64,000 nucleotides of DNA. It comes from Segatella copri (GTDB lineage Bacteria > Bacteroidota > Bacteroidia > Bacteroidales > Bacteroidaceae). The stretch lies in the NCBI RefSeq assembly GCF_015074785.1, contig NZ_CP042464.1, forward strand, positions 434,001-498,000, read 5' to 3'. Every line of letters starts with the position of its first letter. The stretch's first letter is position 1. Of the stretch, positions 1 to 10,180 are shown one piece after another. The notes beneath the pieces are model-generated. The model worked only from the letters and a program-made list of their open reading frames with translations, was not told the origin of the DNA and did no database searches. Made by a program: the position numbers and the translations under genes.

Positions 1-1565
1 ACGACTACATAACCGTTGGCTGCCATGATCTGGATGTTCCAGCGGTAGCTCCAGAACTGGCTTACCGGACTCTGAGGACCACCCTCGCAGAAGAGAAGGG
101 TAGGGTACTTCTTGTTGGCATCGAAATTAGATGGCAACATAATCCATACCAGCATCTGCTTGCCGTCGGTAGTCTTTACCCAACGCTGCTCACACTTACC
201 CAGATTCAACTGGTTCAGAATATGGTCGTTCTCGCGAGTAATCTGCTCTACCTTGGTAGTCTTGGCATCCTTGCCTGGAGTTACGATGTAGATATCAGTA
301 GGATGACTCATGCTAGCCTTGGTAGCGAGAAGCTTGTTGCCGTTGTTGGCAAGCGAGATGCTTCCGTAGTCAGCCCACTCGTTGGTAATCTGCTTTACTT
401 CGCCCTTGAAGTTAGCCTGATAGAGGTTCAGGGTTCCGTGCCATACACCGATGAAGCTGAGGCTTTTATTGTCCTTGTTCCATACGAAGCCCTCTACGCT
501 AGAGTCGAACTTCTCTGATACATAGTTCTTCTTGCCGGTAGCGAGTTCGTAAACACAGAGGCGGTTGCGGTCGCTCTCGTAGCCATCGCGAGCCATGCTC
601 TGCCAAGCGATGTACTTGCCGTCAGCAGAGAACTGAGGGTTCACGTCGTAACCCGGATTGTTCTTCAGATTCTCAGGAGCGTTGACAGCCTGGTTCTTCA
701 TGCTCTTGGTAGCATCAATCTTAGGCTCTACATAGCCAGCCTCTTTGCAGAGGTTCTTTGTCTCGCGCGTACCTATATTATATAGGTAGATATCAGAGTC
801 GGTAGAGATGGCATACTGAACGCCCTCCTTCTTACGGCAGGTGTAGGCGATTGTCTTGGAATCCGGACTCCATGCCAGCTGCTCGATGCCACCGAATGGA
901 GCCATAGGGCACTCGAATGGTTCATCCTTCAGGATGTCTTCGCCGGTATTGATGGTACCGTCTTCAGCCACATCAGCCACGAAAGGATGGAGAAGGCTCT
1001 CTACGTAGTGGTCCCAGTGGCGATAGTTCATATCAGTTACGAGACGGCCGGTAGCCAATGGAAGATCAGAAGGATTCTCCTTGATGGTTCCGTGGTAAGG
1101 GAGTTCCTTGATGAGGATTACCTTCTTGCCGTCAGGAGAGAAGCGGAAACCCTGGATGCCCAACTTGTCGTTGGTGAGCTGCTTTCTGCCTGTACCGTCA
1201 GGGTTCATGCTCCAGAGCTGTCCGTCGCGGATGTAGGCAATCTTCTGTCCGCCCTGAATCCATGCCGCATCGGTCTCGCTCTTGGCATCCGTGGTCAATG
1301 CCTTCTGGTTCTTGCCGTTGGCATCCATGATGAAGAGCATCTGATGACCCTTGTTTTCCTTTACACTGTAGTAACCTACCTGGTACACCACCTGCTTGCC
1401 GTTAGGCGAAGCTTCGGCGCCACCGATACGTCCCATTGCCCAGAGAGCCTCAGGAGTCATCAGGTGGTTTTCTACCTTGATGTCATTTTTCTGAATCATA
1501 GTCTGTGCATCAGCTGCTGTGCCCATCGTGAGAGCCGCAGCAGCTAAAATCATAGCTTTAATCAT
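1..1565 (-). CDS. S9 family peptidase (dipeptidyl/acylaminoacyl peptidase type), 3' part outside window
   Basis: Reading the minus strand from an ATG at 1565 gives 521 complete codons open to the window edge. The N-terminus is a signal peptide (MIKAMILAAAALTMGTAADA), so the enzyme is exported. The next 400-plus residues carry repeated short motifs such as SPNGKQVVYQV and the DG..RQLT-like blades of the beta-propeller that precedes the hydrolase in the prolyl oligopeptidase family. The last visible residues include EGGPQSPVSQFWSYRW, the start of the alpha/beta hydrolase domain, just before the catalytic Ser (GxSxGG) that falls outside. Peptides are the expected substrate, in the periplasm. It follows metY by 53 bp on the same strand and may be cotranscribed with it. 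The family is clear; the exact specificity is not. Confidence 0.9.
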   Translation of the reverse strand, partial: MIKAMILAAAALTMGTAADAQTMIQKNDIKVENHLMTPEALWAMGRIGGAEASPNGKQVVYQVGYYSVKENKGHQMLFIMDANGKNQKALTTDAKSETDAAWIQGGQKIAYIRDGQLWSMNPDGTGRKQLTNDKLGIQGFRFSPDGKKVILIKELPYHGTIKENPSDLPLATGRLVTDMNYRHWDHYVESLLHPFVADVAEDGTINTGEDILKDEPFECPMAPFGGIEQLAWSPDSKTIAYTCRKKEGVQYAISTDSDIYLYNIGTRETKNLCKEAGYVEPKIDATKSMKNQAVNAPENLKNNPGYDVNPQFSADGKYIAWQSMARDGYESDRNRLCVYELATGKKNYVSEKFDSSVEGFVWNKDNKSLSFIGVWHGTLNLYQANFKGEVKQITNEWADYGSISLANNGNKLLATKASMSHPTDIYIVTPGKDAKTTKVEQITRENDHILNQLNLGKCEQRWVKTTDGKQMLVWIMLPSNFDANKKYPTLLFCEGGPQSPVSQFWSYRWNIQIMAANGYVV

Positions 1566-1618
1566 GTTTCTATTTTTACTGTTATAATGTTGCTTTGTTG
1601 TTATGTATCCTATTTGTC

Positions 1619-2902
1619 TTAAATCTGATCCAAAGCCTGCTTGATATCATCGAGGATGTCTTCTACATCTTCGATACCTACAGAGAGGCGAATCAGATCT
1701 GGCGCAACACCTGCTTCCTTCAGCTGCTCTTCGCTGAGCTGGCGATGGGTGTGACTGGCTGGATGGAGCACACAGGTGCGGGCATCGGCTACATGGGTTA
1801 CGATGTTGATCATGTCGAGAGAATCCATAAACTTGATGGCTGTCTCGCGATCTCCCTTCAATCCGAAGGCAATAACACCGCAGGTGCCGTTTGGCATATA
1901 CTTCTGGGCAAGCGCATGATACTCATCGCCCTCCAGACCGCTATAATGAACCCAAGCCACGCGTTCATCGTTCTGCAGGAACTCTGCCACCTTCTGTGCA
2001 TTGGCACAATGCTGGCGCATACGGAGGTGGAGACTCTGAAGACCGAGGTTGAGGATGAACGAATTCATTGGGGCAGGGATGCTGCCGAGATCGCGCATCA
2101 GCTGAGCTACGAGTTTGGTGGTGTAACCCATATTGCCGAAAGCCTTCACATAGGTCAGACCATGGTAGCTGTCATCCGGTGTGCAGAGACCTGGGAACTT
2201 ATCAGCATGAGCCATCCAGTCGAAGTTGCCGCTGTCTACTACAACGCCACCTACCTGTGAAGCGGTACCATCCATATACTTGGTCGTACTGTGGGTAACG
2301 ATGTCGGCACCCCATTCGAATGGGCGGCAGTTGATAGGCGTAGCGAAGGTGTTGTCAACGATGAGAGGCACCCCATTCTTGTGAGCAATGCGTGCAAACT
2401 TCTCGATGTCGAGTACTGCGCAGCCCGGGTTGCTGATGGTTTCGCCGAAAACAACCTTGGTGTTAGGGCGGAAAGCCTTCTGGATTTCTTCTTCGCTATC
2501 GTTCGGATTCACGAAAGTACACTCAATGCCGAGTTTCTTCAGGGTTACGCCGAAGAGATTGAAGGTACCACCATAAATCTCATTAGATGTAACGATATGG
2601 TCGCCAGCTTCGCAGATGTTGAACACAGCATAGAAGTTGGCAGCCTGACCGCTGCTGGTTAATACGGCTCCCACGCCACCTTCGAGTTCGGCAATCTTCT
2701 TAGCCACAACATCGTTGGTAGGGTTCTGGAGACGGGTATAGAAGTAGCCTTCCTTCTTCAGGTCGAAGAGCATAGCCATCTCCTCAGAGTTGTCATACTT
2801 GAAAGTAGTGCTTTGATAAATTGGCACTTCAATCGGTTCGCCGTTCTTTGGCTCATAGCCTCCCTGCACGCAGATAGAGGCGGTACGTAAATTCTTTTTC
2901 AT
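1619..2902 (-). CDS. metY: O-acetylhomoserine sulfhydrylase (Cys/Met metabolism PLP enzyme)
   Basis: A 427-residue PLP enzyme that joins O-acetylhomoserine with sulfide (or methanethiol) to give homocysteine (or methionine). The start is placed at the ATG at 2902 (MKKNLRTASICVQGGY), because homologues begin here and the upstream stretch to 2950 is a poorly conserved basic leader. Family marks seen are YFYTRLQNPTNDV, the glycine-rich SSGQAANFYAVF, VDNTFATP, and THSTTKYMDGTASQVGG with the PLP-binding Lys, plus a C-terminal IRLSVGIEDVEDIL. The long loop between the Lys and the C-terminal domain and the QNPT motif favour the sulfhydrylase over cystathionine gamma-synthase. A -7 box lies at 2974-2981. 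Confidence 0.9.
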   Translation of the reverse strand: MKKNLRTASICVQGGYEPKNGEPIEVPIYQSTTFKYDNSEEMAMLFDLKKEGYFYTRLQNPTNDVVAKKIAELEGGVGAVLTSSGQAANFYAVFNICEAGDHIVTSNEIYGGTFNLFGVTLKKLGIECTFVNPNDSEEEIQKAFRPNTKVVFGETISNPGCAVLDIEKFARIAHKNGVPLIVDNTFATPINCRPFEWGADIVTHSTTKYMDGTASQVGGVVVDSGNFDWMAHADKFPGLCTPDDSYHGLTYVKAFGNMGYTTKLVAQLMRDLGSIPAPMNSFILNLGLQSLHLRMRQHCANAQKVAEFLQNDERVAWVHYSGLEGDEYHALAQKYMPNGTCGVIAFGLKGDRETAIKFMDSLDMINIVTHVADARTCVLHPASHTHRQLSEEQLKEAGVAPDLIRLSVGIEDVEDILDDIKQALDQI

Positions 2903-2973
2903 TTGTCGGTTATGTTTTCTTTTAAACTTCATGTTTTTGCGATATGACATGTTATGCTGCCCATTGCAAGATG

Positions 2974-2981
2974 CAAAGATA
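2974..2981 (-). promoter_or_regulatory. Bacteroidetes -7 box for metY
   Basis: Read on the minus strand this is TATCTTTG followed by C, an exact match to the TAnnTTTG -7 element. It lies about 70 bp upstream of the preferred metY start codon. No convincing -33 TTTG is visible at the expected distance. Confidence 0.6.
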
Positions 2982-3045
2982 CGGCAAATCCTTGAGAATT
3001 AAGAATAATTTGCGTAAAACATTGTTCTATAGCCAGTTTTTTTTG

Positions 3046-3053
3046 TACTTTTG
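3046..3053 (+). promoter_or_regulatory. -7 box for the UPF0371 gene
   Basis: TACTTTTG matches the Bacteroidetes -7 consensus, with a TTG at 3022-3024 at a plausible -33 distance. It lies 48 bp before the ATG at 3101 and drives transcription away from metY. Confidence 0.6.
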
Positions 3054-3100
3054 CAGTCAAATTTGCAAAATAATAGCGATATAGTTTTATTTAAAGTAGT

Positions 3101-4564
3101 ATGAAGATAGGTTTTGATAACGAGAAGTATCTGAAGATTCAGTCAGAACACATCAAGGAGAGAATCTCACAGTTTGACGGAAAGCTTTACCTCGAATTGG
3201 GCGGTAAACTTTTTGACGATCATCATGCCAGCAGAGTTTTGCCGGGTTTCCAGCCTGACAGCAAACTGCGCATGTTCCAGAAAATCAGCGATAGCATCGA
3301 GATTGTTATCGTGATTAGTGCAGCCGATATTGAGAAGAACAAGAAGCGTGCCGACTTGGGCATTACATACGATGAGGACGTGTTGCGCCTTCGTGGTGAG
3401 TTCCAAAACCGTGGTTTCATGGTGGGTTCTGTTGTCATCACTCATTATAATGGCCAGCCTGCCGCCATCGCCTTCAAACAGCGTCTGGAGCGTGAGGGCA
3501 TCAAGACTTACTGCCATTATCTCATCGAGGGCTATCCTCACAACGTGAGTCTGATTGCCTCTGACGAGGGCTTCGGTCAGAACGATTATGTTGAAACAGA
3601 GCGTCCGCTGGTTATTGTTACTGCACCGGGTCCTGGCAGCGGTAAGATGGCGGTTTGCCTGAGTCAGCTTTATAATGAGAACAAGCGTGGTGTGCGTGCC
3701 GGTTATGCCAAGTTTGAGACATTCCCTGTGTGGAATCTCCCATTGAAGCATCCTGTGAACATCGCATACGAGGCTGCTACTGCCGATCTGAACGATGTGA
3801 ACATGATAGACCCGTTCCATCTGGAGGCTTACAACAAGATAGCCATCAACTATAACCGTGATGTAGAGATTTATCCTGTGCTCAATGCGCTGTTCGAGGG
3901 TATCTATGGTAGCAATCCATACAAGTCGCCTACGGATATGGGTGTGAACATGGTTGGTTTCTGTATCTCTGATGATGAGGCTTGCTGCGAGGCATCCAAG
4001 AATGAGATTGTCCGCCGTTACTATGCGGCTACCAACAAGATGGCGGCTGGTGCTTGCAATGAAGATGAGATCAATAAGATTCAGATGCTCTTCAATCAGG
4101 CTAAGATTACTACTGATTACCGCAAGGTGACGGTAGCTGCCAAGAATCATAAGAAGGAGACGGGTCATACCTCTTCTGCCATTGAGTTGGAGGATGGTAC
4201 CATTATCTGCGGTCATAGCAGCGAGTTGCTGGGCTGTAGTGCCGCCTTGCTCCTGAATGTTACCAAGCAGTTGGCAGGCATCGACCATGAATTGAAGCTG
4301 ATTCCTCAGTCGATGATTGAGCCTATCCAGCATACCAAGGTGAATTATCTCGGTGGTCACAATCCTCGTCTTCATACGGATGAGGTTTTGGTAGCTCTTT
4401 CTGTTCTTTCAGAGAATGATGAGAACTGCAGGAAGGCATTGGAGCAGTTGCCTAAGCTTCGCGGCTGTCAGGCTCATTGCACCGTGATGCTGAGTGATGT
4501 AGACCAGAAAATCTTCAAGAAGCTCGGTGTGGATATCACCTGCGAGCCGGTATTGAAGAAGTAA
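3101..4564 (+). CDS. UPF0371/DUF1846 family protein
   Basis: A 487-residue soluble protein with no signal peptide. It is a full-length member of the conserved UPF0371 (DUF1846) family, recognised from MKIGFDNEKYLKIQSEHI at the start, VTAPGPGSGKMAVCLSQLYN (a P-loop-like glycine-rich stretch near residue 180) and EDGTIICGHSSELLGCSAAL in the C-terminal third. Structures of the family exist, but I know of no settled biochemical function, so none is assigned. It stands alone between divergent metY and convergent hipT. Its transcript would run into a 22-bp-arm inverted repeat at 4614-4666. Confidence 0.9.
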   Translation: MKIGFDNEKYLKIQSEHIKERISQFDGKLYLELGGKLFDDHHASRVLPGFQPDSKLRMFQKISDSIEIVIVISAADIEKNKKRADLGITYDEDVLRLRGEFQNRGFMVGSVVITHYNGQPAAIAFKQRLEREGIKTYCHYLIEGYPHNVSLIASDEGFGQNDYVETERPLVIVTAPGPGSGKMAVCLSQLYNENKRGVRAGYAKFETFPVWNLPLKHPVNIAYEAATADLNDVNMIDPFHLEAYNKIAINYNRDVEIYPVLNALFEGIYGSNPYKSPTDMGVNMVGFCISDDEACCEASKNEIVRRYYAATNKMAAGACNEDEINKIQMLFNQAKITTDYRKVTVAAKNHKKETGHTSSAIELEDGTIICGHSSELLGCSAALLLNVTKQLAGIDHELKLIPQSMIEPIQHTKVNYLGGHNPRLHTDEVLVALSVLSENDENCRKALEQLPKLRGCQAHCTVMLSDVDQKIFKKLGVDITCEPVLKK

Positions 4565-4613
4565 ATTTGGGTTGGATACTATTGAAGAAGCAAATTTGCT
4601 TTAAACAATATAC

Positions 4614-4666
4614 CCCCGAAAAGTTATAGTTAATCTCGTAGATTGATTAATTATACCTTTTCGGGG
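4614..4666. promoter_or_regulatory. Inverted repeat carrying two TATACCTTTTCGGGG-type boxes, downstream of the hip locus
   Basis: Arms at 4614-4635 and 4645-4666 match in 20 of 22 positions as reverse complements. Each arm contains the same 15-bp box found four more times between 6241 and 6378 upstream of hipB. It can act as a terminator for the UPF0371 and hip transcripts meeting here (a T-rich run follows the right arm). The shared box also makes it a candidate HipB binding site. Confidence 0.6.
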
Positions 4667-4693
4667 TGTTTGTTTTTGTTTTATCCGAAGATA

Positions 4694-5635
4694 TTATCTT
4701 AATGCCATAACTCTGCTGAGGATCAGTTTTTTGTATTCCTTCTTCATGCTGTCTGGCAGGAAGGAGGCTTCTATCAGGTCGAGCCATTTCACGATGGATC
4801 GGCGGAACTTTTTGGCGATGTTGTTGATTACCTTGTCGCTGAGGCCCGAGGCGGTCATTACCTTGACGAAATCAGATTTCTGAATCTTTCTCTTTCTTCC
4901 GTTGAGCGTCAGGGCGAGTTCCTCGGTATCTTCTGGCATAACTATCTTCGTGCAGAGGAGGTCGTAGGCTGGAGTTAAGCCATAACCCAACTTGCGGTTG
5001 TTGTAGAGCGAGAAGTTCTTGAGGTGCATGTCAGCGTTGCCCGTAATCCATGAGAAGATGACCACTTCCCAATAGTTCACGAGGTCGAGCTGCGAGAAGG
5101 CGGAATACTTCTTGATGAGTCTGGCTACCTGCTCGTAGGAACCTTTATATTTGTATTCGGTAAGGCGCTCTGACAGCTGACACATATCTTCCATCGGTAC
5201 CTTTTGTCCATCATCCAGTCGGTCTATTCTCCGGGTGATATAACAGAGTTCACCATCGGCAAAGCGAATCAGTCCGTGGGGAACCACAGCTATCTTGGCG
5301 GCTTCGGCGAGATGCATCGTGAGGTCTTCTATTTCCGGTAGACAGCGGTAGCGGTCGGTTTGTGGCTTGAGGATATATTTTCCCCAAAGACCTACGATGG
5401 TGAAGCGGGATGGTTCGTTCTTTCCGCCCGGATTTACATCGAGCGAGAGCTTCGCCTGCACACCGGTGAGGGTGGTCTGGGCACGCACTACCTGTTTTGC
5501 CAGGTCGCCAATTTCCTTTCTAACGTAGGGTAGGACAGGGGCTTCCTTGGTGCCGAAGAGCTTGCGTGCGCAGGCGGGATGGTAATCTACCTGACCAGGC
5601 TTGAGCGGTTTATAACAATATAGACATTTCTCCAT
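4694..5635 (-). CDS. HipT-like Ser/Thr kinase toxin (HipA C-terminal domain protein)
   Basis: A 313-residue HipA-fold kinase without the HipA N-subdomain 1, which is encoded separately just upstream. Residues 4-25 hold a small zinc-ribbon-like start (CLYCYKPL..., HPAC). The glycine-rich ATP loop is TTLTGVQAKLSL (residues 54-65). The catalytic loop is TGNADMHLKNFSL (near 199-210), followed by the metal-binding LTPAYDLL (near 218-225). Known HipT toxins phosphorylate a tRNA synthetase and carry serines in the glycine-rich loop; here the equivalent positions are threonines (T55, T57). It is last in a hipB-hipS-hipT operon, 3 bp after hipS. The kinase fold is sure; the target is unknown. Confidence 0.85.
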   Translation of the reverse strand: MEKCLYCYKPLKPGQVDYHPACARKLFGTKEAPVLPYVRKEIGDLAKQVVRAQTTLTGVQAKLSLDVNPGGKNEPSRFTIVGLWGKYILKPQTDRYRCLPEIEDLTMHLAEAAKIAVVPHGLIRFADGELCYITRRIDRLDDGQKVPMEDMCQLSERLTEYKYKGSYEQVARLIKKYSAFSQLDLVNYWEVVIFSWITGNADMHLKNFSLYNNRKLGYGLTPAYDLLCTKIVMPEDTEELALTLNGRKRKIQKSDFVKVMTASGLSDKVINNIAKKFRRSIVKWLDLIEASFLPDSMKKEYKKLILSRVMALR

Positions 5636-5638
5636 ATC

Positions 5639-6007
5639 TTATTCTCCTTTCTGTTTATGGGATGAACCATTCGTTTCTTCTGCTGGAGATTCGTTTGTAG
5701 GAATCACGCTTACTGCTCCGATGCAATCCTTGCAGCAGGCAAGGAGGAGCGACATTCTGTCGCGCTGGTTGATTTTCCAACTGCTTTCTGCGATGTTCAG
5801 CAGCCATCCTTCGGGGATTAATCCATCGAAGAATGGGAACAGTACGGTATCGTGGTAGGGCTCATCGGATAAGGGAAGTGTCAGACTTACGGCTTCCGCA
5901 CCATCCGATGCCAGATAATCTGAATCATAGGCGAAGGTAAAGCCTGTCTCGTCTTCCGTCAGCAGACCTACGTATTTGTCGTAGAGATATATTTTTCCTT
6001 GTTTCAT
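5639..6007 (-). CDS. HipS-like protein (stand-alone HipA N-terminal subdomain)
   Basis: A 122-residue protein matching only the HipA N-terminal subdomain: KIYLYDKYVGLL..., FAYDSDYL, AVSLTLPLSDEPY, FPFFDGLIPEGWLLN and a final GAVSVIP. In ordinary HipA these residues are fused to the kinase; here a stop codon and a new start three bases later separate them. In the tripartite HipBST systems the HipS protein is the antitoxin that blocks the HipT kinase, while HipB binds DNA. That role is inferred here from gene order and domain split. The tail after residue 105 is polar and low in complexity. Confidence 0.85.
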   Translation of the reverse strand: MKQGKIYLYDKYVGLLTEDETGFTFAYDSDYLASDGAEAVSLTLPLSDEPYHDTVLFPFFDGLIPEGWLLNIAESSWKINQRDRMSLLLACCKDCIGAVSVIPTNESPAEETNGSSHKQKGE

Positions 6008-6019
6008 GATATTTTATTT

Positions 6020-6226
6020 TTATTCTTTTGTGATAGGAACGGGGCCTATTTCCTGACCGAACAGGAGGAGGACCTGATTTACTTTATCGAGTCGCAATGT
6101 TTCCTTTCCCTGTTCCAGTTCTCTTACGAATCTGAGTCCTACGCCCGATTTCGCTGCCAGATCTACTTGCGTCAATCCGAATTGCTTGCGCATTTCCTTG
6201 ACGTATGATGATAATGTATTGCTCAT
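6020..6226 (-). CDS. hipB: HipB-like XRE-family helix-turn-helix regulator
   Basis: A 68-residue single-domain XRE regulator. The helix-turn-helix is FGLTQVDLAAKSGVGLRFVRELEQG (residues about 16-40, given here in part), a typical HipB core. It is the first gene of a three-gene minus-strand operon and ends 12 bp before hipS. Upstream (6241-6378) lie four copies of a TATACC-TTTCGGGG box and two short palindromes, consistent with autoregulation by this protein. Two further copies lie at the far end of the operon. Confidence 0.85.
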   Translation of the reverse strand: MSNTLSSYVKEMRKQFGLTQVDLAAKSGVGLRFVRELEQGKETLRLDKVNQVLLLFGQEIGPVPITKE

Positions 6227-6240
6227 ATTCTTGTTGTTTT

Positions 6241-6378
6241 ATACCCTATCGGGTAATATTATGTATGGGATAATATTATATTATACCCTTTCGGGGGCAA
6301 ATATACGAATAAAAAATGAAAATATCCCCGAAAAGGTATAATTTATAATATCATTTAACAAATTATACCTTTTCGGGG
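6241..6378. promoter_or_regulatory. hip operator/promoter region with four repeated boxes
   Basis: The palindrome ACCCTATCGGGT (6243-6254) lies 17 bp before the hipB start. A 22-bp palindrome of GGG...CCC type spans 6267-6288. Further out is a perfect 18-bp inverted repeat (6326-6343 and 6361-6378). All share the core TATACC(C/T)TTTCGGGG in one or the other orientation. The iterated layout fits cooperative repressor binding; HipB is the obvious candidate. Confidence 0.65.
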
Positions 6379-6380
6379 AC

Positions 6381-6423
6381 AAAAAAAGCGTAATGAACAC
6401 CTTATCAGGTAATCCATTACGCT
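6381..6423 (-). terminator. Rho-independent terminator of yidC
   Basis: On the minus strand, AGCGTAATG pairs with CATTACGCT (arms 6415-6423 and 6387-6395) and is followed by a run of seven T. It begins about 20 bp after the yidC stop. Confidence 0.8.
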
Positions 6424-6444
6424 TTCATTTTTATCTGGTAATCT

Positions 6445-8382
6445 TTATTTTCCGAGATTATTTTTCTTCTCGTTCAGTTCTGCCTGCTTGCGCATCATCT
6501 CTTCCTGCTGCTTGCGCTGCATCTCCTGGAGAGCCTGCATTCTTGCCATCAGGCCGCTTGCTTTCTTAGGGTTGTTCTTGTTCTCCTGATAGCGCTTCTC
6601 AAGGATGGCGAGGAGTTTCTCGTCGTCGGTGGTTTTGCGCAGGGTCCACATGATAGCGGCGCTGAAGAACAATGAGATGAAGTAGTAGAAGTTCAGACCG
6701 GCTGAGTAGTCATTGAACATGAAGAAGAACATCAATGGCATGAGATACATCATCCACTGCATCATCTTCATCTGCTCTGCCTGCTGACCTACCATCTGGT
6801 CGCGCTGCTGACGCATGGTCATCCAAGAGTACAACAGGTTGGCTACACAGAACAGGATACAGGTCAAACTCAAGTGGTCGCCAATCAGCCAGATGTTGGT
6901 ATTCCATTCGAAGATTGGATCGAAGGTACTCAAGTCGTTCATCCACAAGAACTTCTCACCACGAAGCTGGATGGCATTAGGCACGAAGTTGAACATCGCA
7001 ACCCAAACCGGCATCTGAATCAGCATAGGCAAGCAACCAGATAATGGGCTTACACCATACTTGGCATATTCCGCCATCATCGCCTGCTGCTTCTGCATCT
7101 GGTCCTCAGGCTTGTTATACTGAGCTGTAGCAGCTTCGAGTTTTGGTTTCAGCACGCGCATCTTGGCTGAACTCATGTAGCTCTTCTTTACCATAGGGTA
7201 GGTGATGAGCTTGAGGAGCAAGGTGATGAGAATCAATACGATACCCATTGGGAACACGTTGCTCAACCAGTCGAATACGTAGAGTGTGAAGAAACGGTTG
7301 ATCCAGCGGATGATAGGCCATCCCAGGTATACGAGCTTCTGGAATTCCAAGTCTTTGCCGAAGGTACTTTCCTTCTCGGTATTCTTCAGAATCTGGAAGT
7401 CGTTAGGACCGAAGTAGAACTCAAACTCAGATGCCTTCTTACCGGTTGGGTCGAAAGCAGTCTTCATCTTAGCCTGGAACTGCTTCAGATAGCCCGAACC
7501 CTTCTCCTGAGGGATAGAGGTCATGAAGGCATCCTTCTCGAAGTTATCCTTTGCTACGATGATGGCAGAGAAGAATTGGTTCTTGAAAGATACCCAGTCG
7601 ATGGTTTCTTCTATTTTCTCGTCAATCTTCTCGCTACCCTCGTTGAGGTGGTCGGTACCGCCTTCTGCATTATGGTAGGTGAGGGTAGTGTAACGGTTTT
7701 CGAACATGAAACCACGTTCCTGCTGGCGTGCCTTGTCGCTCCAGTCAACATCCATCTTATTATAATTAGGTGAGAACAGACCCGCCATGCCATTTGCCTG
7801 AAGGCTCATGTGCAGCATGTAGTCATTGCCCAATGTATAAGTCAGGGTGAGCGTCTTGCCTTCACCAGCCACAGCGGTCAGGGTGACAGACTTGTCGGTC
7901 ACGTTGGATGGAGTGAAGTAGAGATCGCTGGTGATGATGTTGGCCTCCTTAGCCTCGAGCATGAACTTGAGACTCTGGTCGTTACCGTCGAAGAGGGTTA
8001 CGTCCTTGGCATCAGCCGAACCGTCTTTCACCTGCAGGTTGTGTCCCACATAGCCCTTGATGACAGCCTTCTCTACAGTAGCACCCTTGGTGTTGAGTGT
8101 TAATTCTACCTTCTCGTTTTTCAATACAATCTTCTTAGCCTGGCCTTTGAGTGCCGAATAGAAGAGGGCGGTTGAGTCTGCCTCAACCTTTGCTTTGGCA
8201 TTAGTCTGGCGCTTAGCAGCGGCAGCCTTGCTGGCCTTTTCCATCTCGGCATGTTTAGCCTTGGCGATGGAGTCCTGAACGAATGCCGTTCTCTGTTCTT
8301 CGGCAGATGGCTGGTTATACCAGCTAAAGCCAATCAGCACTACGGCAATCAGGAGGAAACCGATAATGTTGTTCTTGTTCAT
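6445..8382 (-). CDS. yidC: Membrane protein insertase YidC
   Basis: A 645-residue inner-membrane insertase that places membrane proteins in the bilayer, alone or with SecYEG. The first TM helix is NNIIGFLLIAVVLIGFSWY (residues 3-21). It is followed by the large periplasmic beta-rich domain, then the conserved core near residues 355-580 with FPMGIVLILITLLLKLITYP, MQMPVWVAMF-type helices (here LIQMPVWVAMFNFVPNAIQL) and FFFMFNDYSAGLNFYYF. The C-tail is rich in K, Q and M, as in Bacteroidetes homologues. It lies 55 bp after pyrG and is probably cotranscribed with it. Length and domain order are normal. Confidence 0.97.
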   Translation of the reverse strand: MNKNNIIGFLLIAVVLIGFSWYNQPSAEEQRTAFVQDSIAKAKHAEMEKASKAAAAKRQTNAKAKVEADSTALFYSALKGQAKKIVLKNEKVELTLNTKGATVEKAVIKGYVGHNLQVKDGSADAKDVTLFDGNDQSLKFMLEAKEANIITSDLYFTPSNVTDKSVTLTAVAGEGKTLTLTYTLGNDYMLHMSLQANGMAGLFSPNYNKMDVDWSDKARQQERGFMFENRYTTLTYHNAEGGTDHLNEGSEKIDEKIEETIDWVSFKNQFFSAIIVAKDNFEKDAFMTSIPQEKGSGYLKQFQAKMKTAFDPTGKKASEFEFYFGPNDFQILKNTEKESTFGKDLEFQKLVYLGWPIIRWINRFFTLYVFDWLSNVFPMGIVLILITLLLKLITYPMVKKSYMSSAKMRVLKPKLEAATAQYNKPEDQMQKQQAMMAEYAKYGVSPLSGCLPMLIQMPVWVAMFNFVPNAIQLRGEKFLWMNDLSTFDPIFEWNTNIWLIGDHLSLTCILFCVANLLYSWMTMRQQRDQMVGQQAEQMKMMQWMMYLMPLMFFFMFNDYSAGLNFYYFISLFFSAAIMWTLRKTTDDEKLLAILEKRYQENKNNPKKASGLMARMQALQEMQRKQQEEMMRKQAELNEKKNNLGK

Positions 8383-8437
8383 TTTTAAAATTTGAAATTA
8401 AAGGAGTAAAGGGGATCACTCCTTTAACTCCTAATAT

Positions 8438-10054
<1,617 letters not shown>

Positions 10055-10076
10055 TTAAATTAGAATAATTTGGCTG

Positions 10077-10084
10077 CAAAGTTA
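10077..10084 (-). promoter_or_regulatory. -7 box for pyrG-yidC
   Basis: On the minus strand the sequence is TAACTTTG followed by C. A TTTTG-type -33 element sits about 20 bp upstream (near 10104-10110), the usual Bacteroidetes spacing. The pyrG GTG is 35 bp downstream. Confidence 0.7.
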
Positions 10085-10148
10085 CGACATTTTTGTGAAA
10101 TGAGCAAAAATATTCCTAATAAAGGGCATAGATTTATGAATTATTTAT

Positions 10149-10156
10149 TACCTTTG
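10149..10156 (+). promoter_or_regulatory. -7 box for the DUF3078 gene
   Basis: TACCTTTG matches the -7 consensus and lies 25 bp before the start at 10181. Confidence 0.6.
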
Positions 10157-10180
10157 TGCCCAAATTTATAAAATTAAGGT

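Noticed and set aside
3167..4375. 402-codon open frame opposite the UPF0371 gene
   Set aside because: It lies wholly antisense to a clear conserved gene, and the sequence (His/Ile/Leu-rich, no domain) is typical of a shadow frame.
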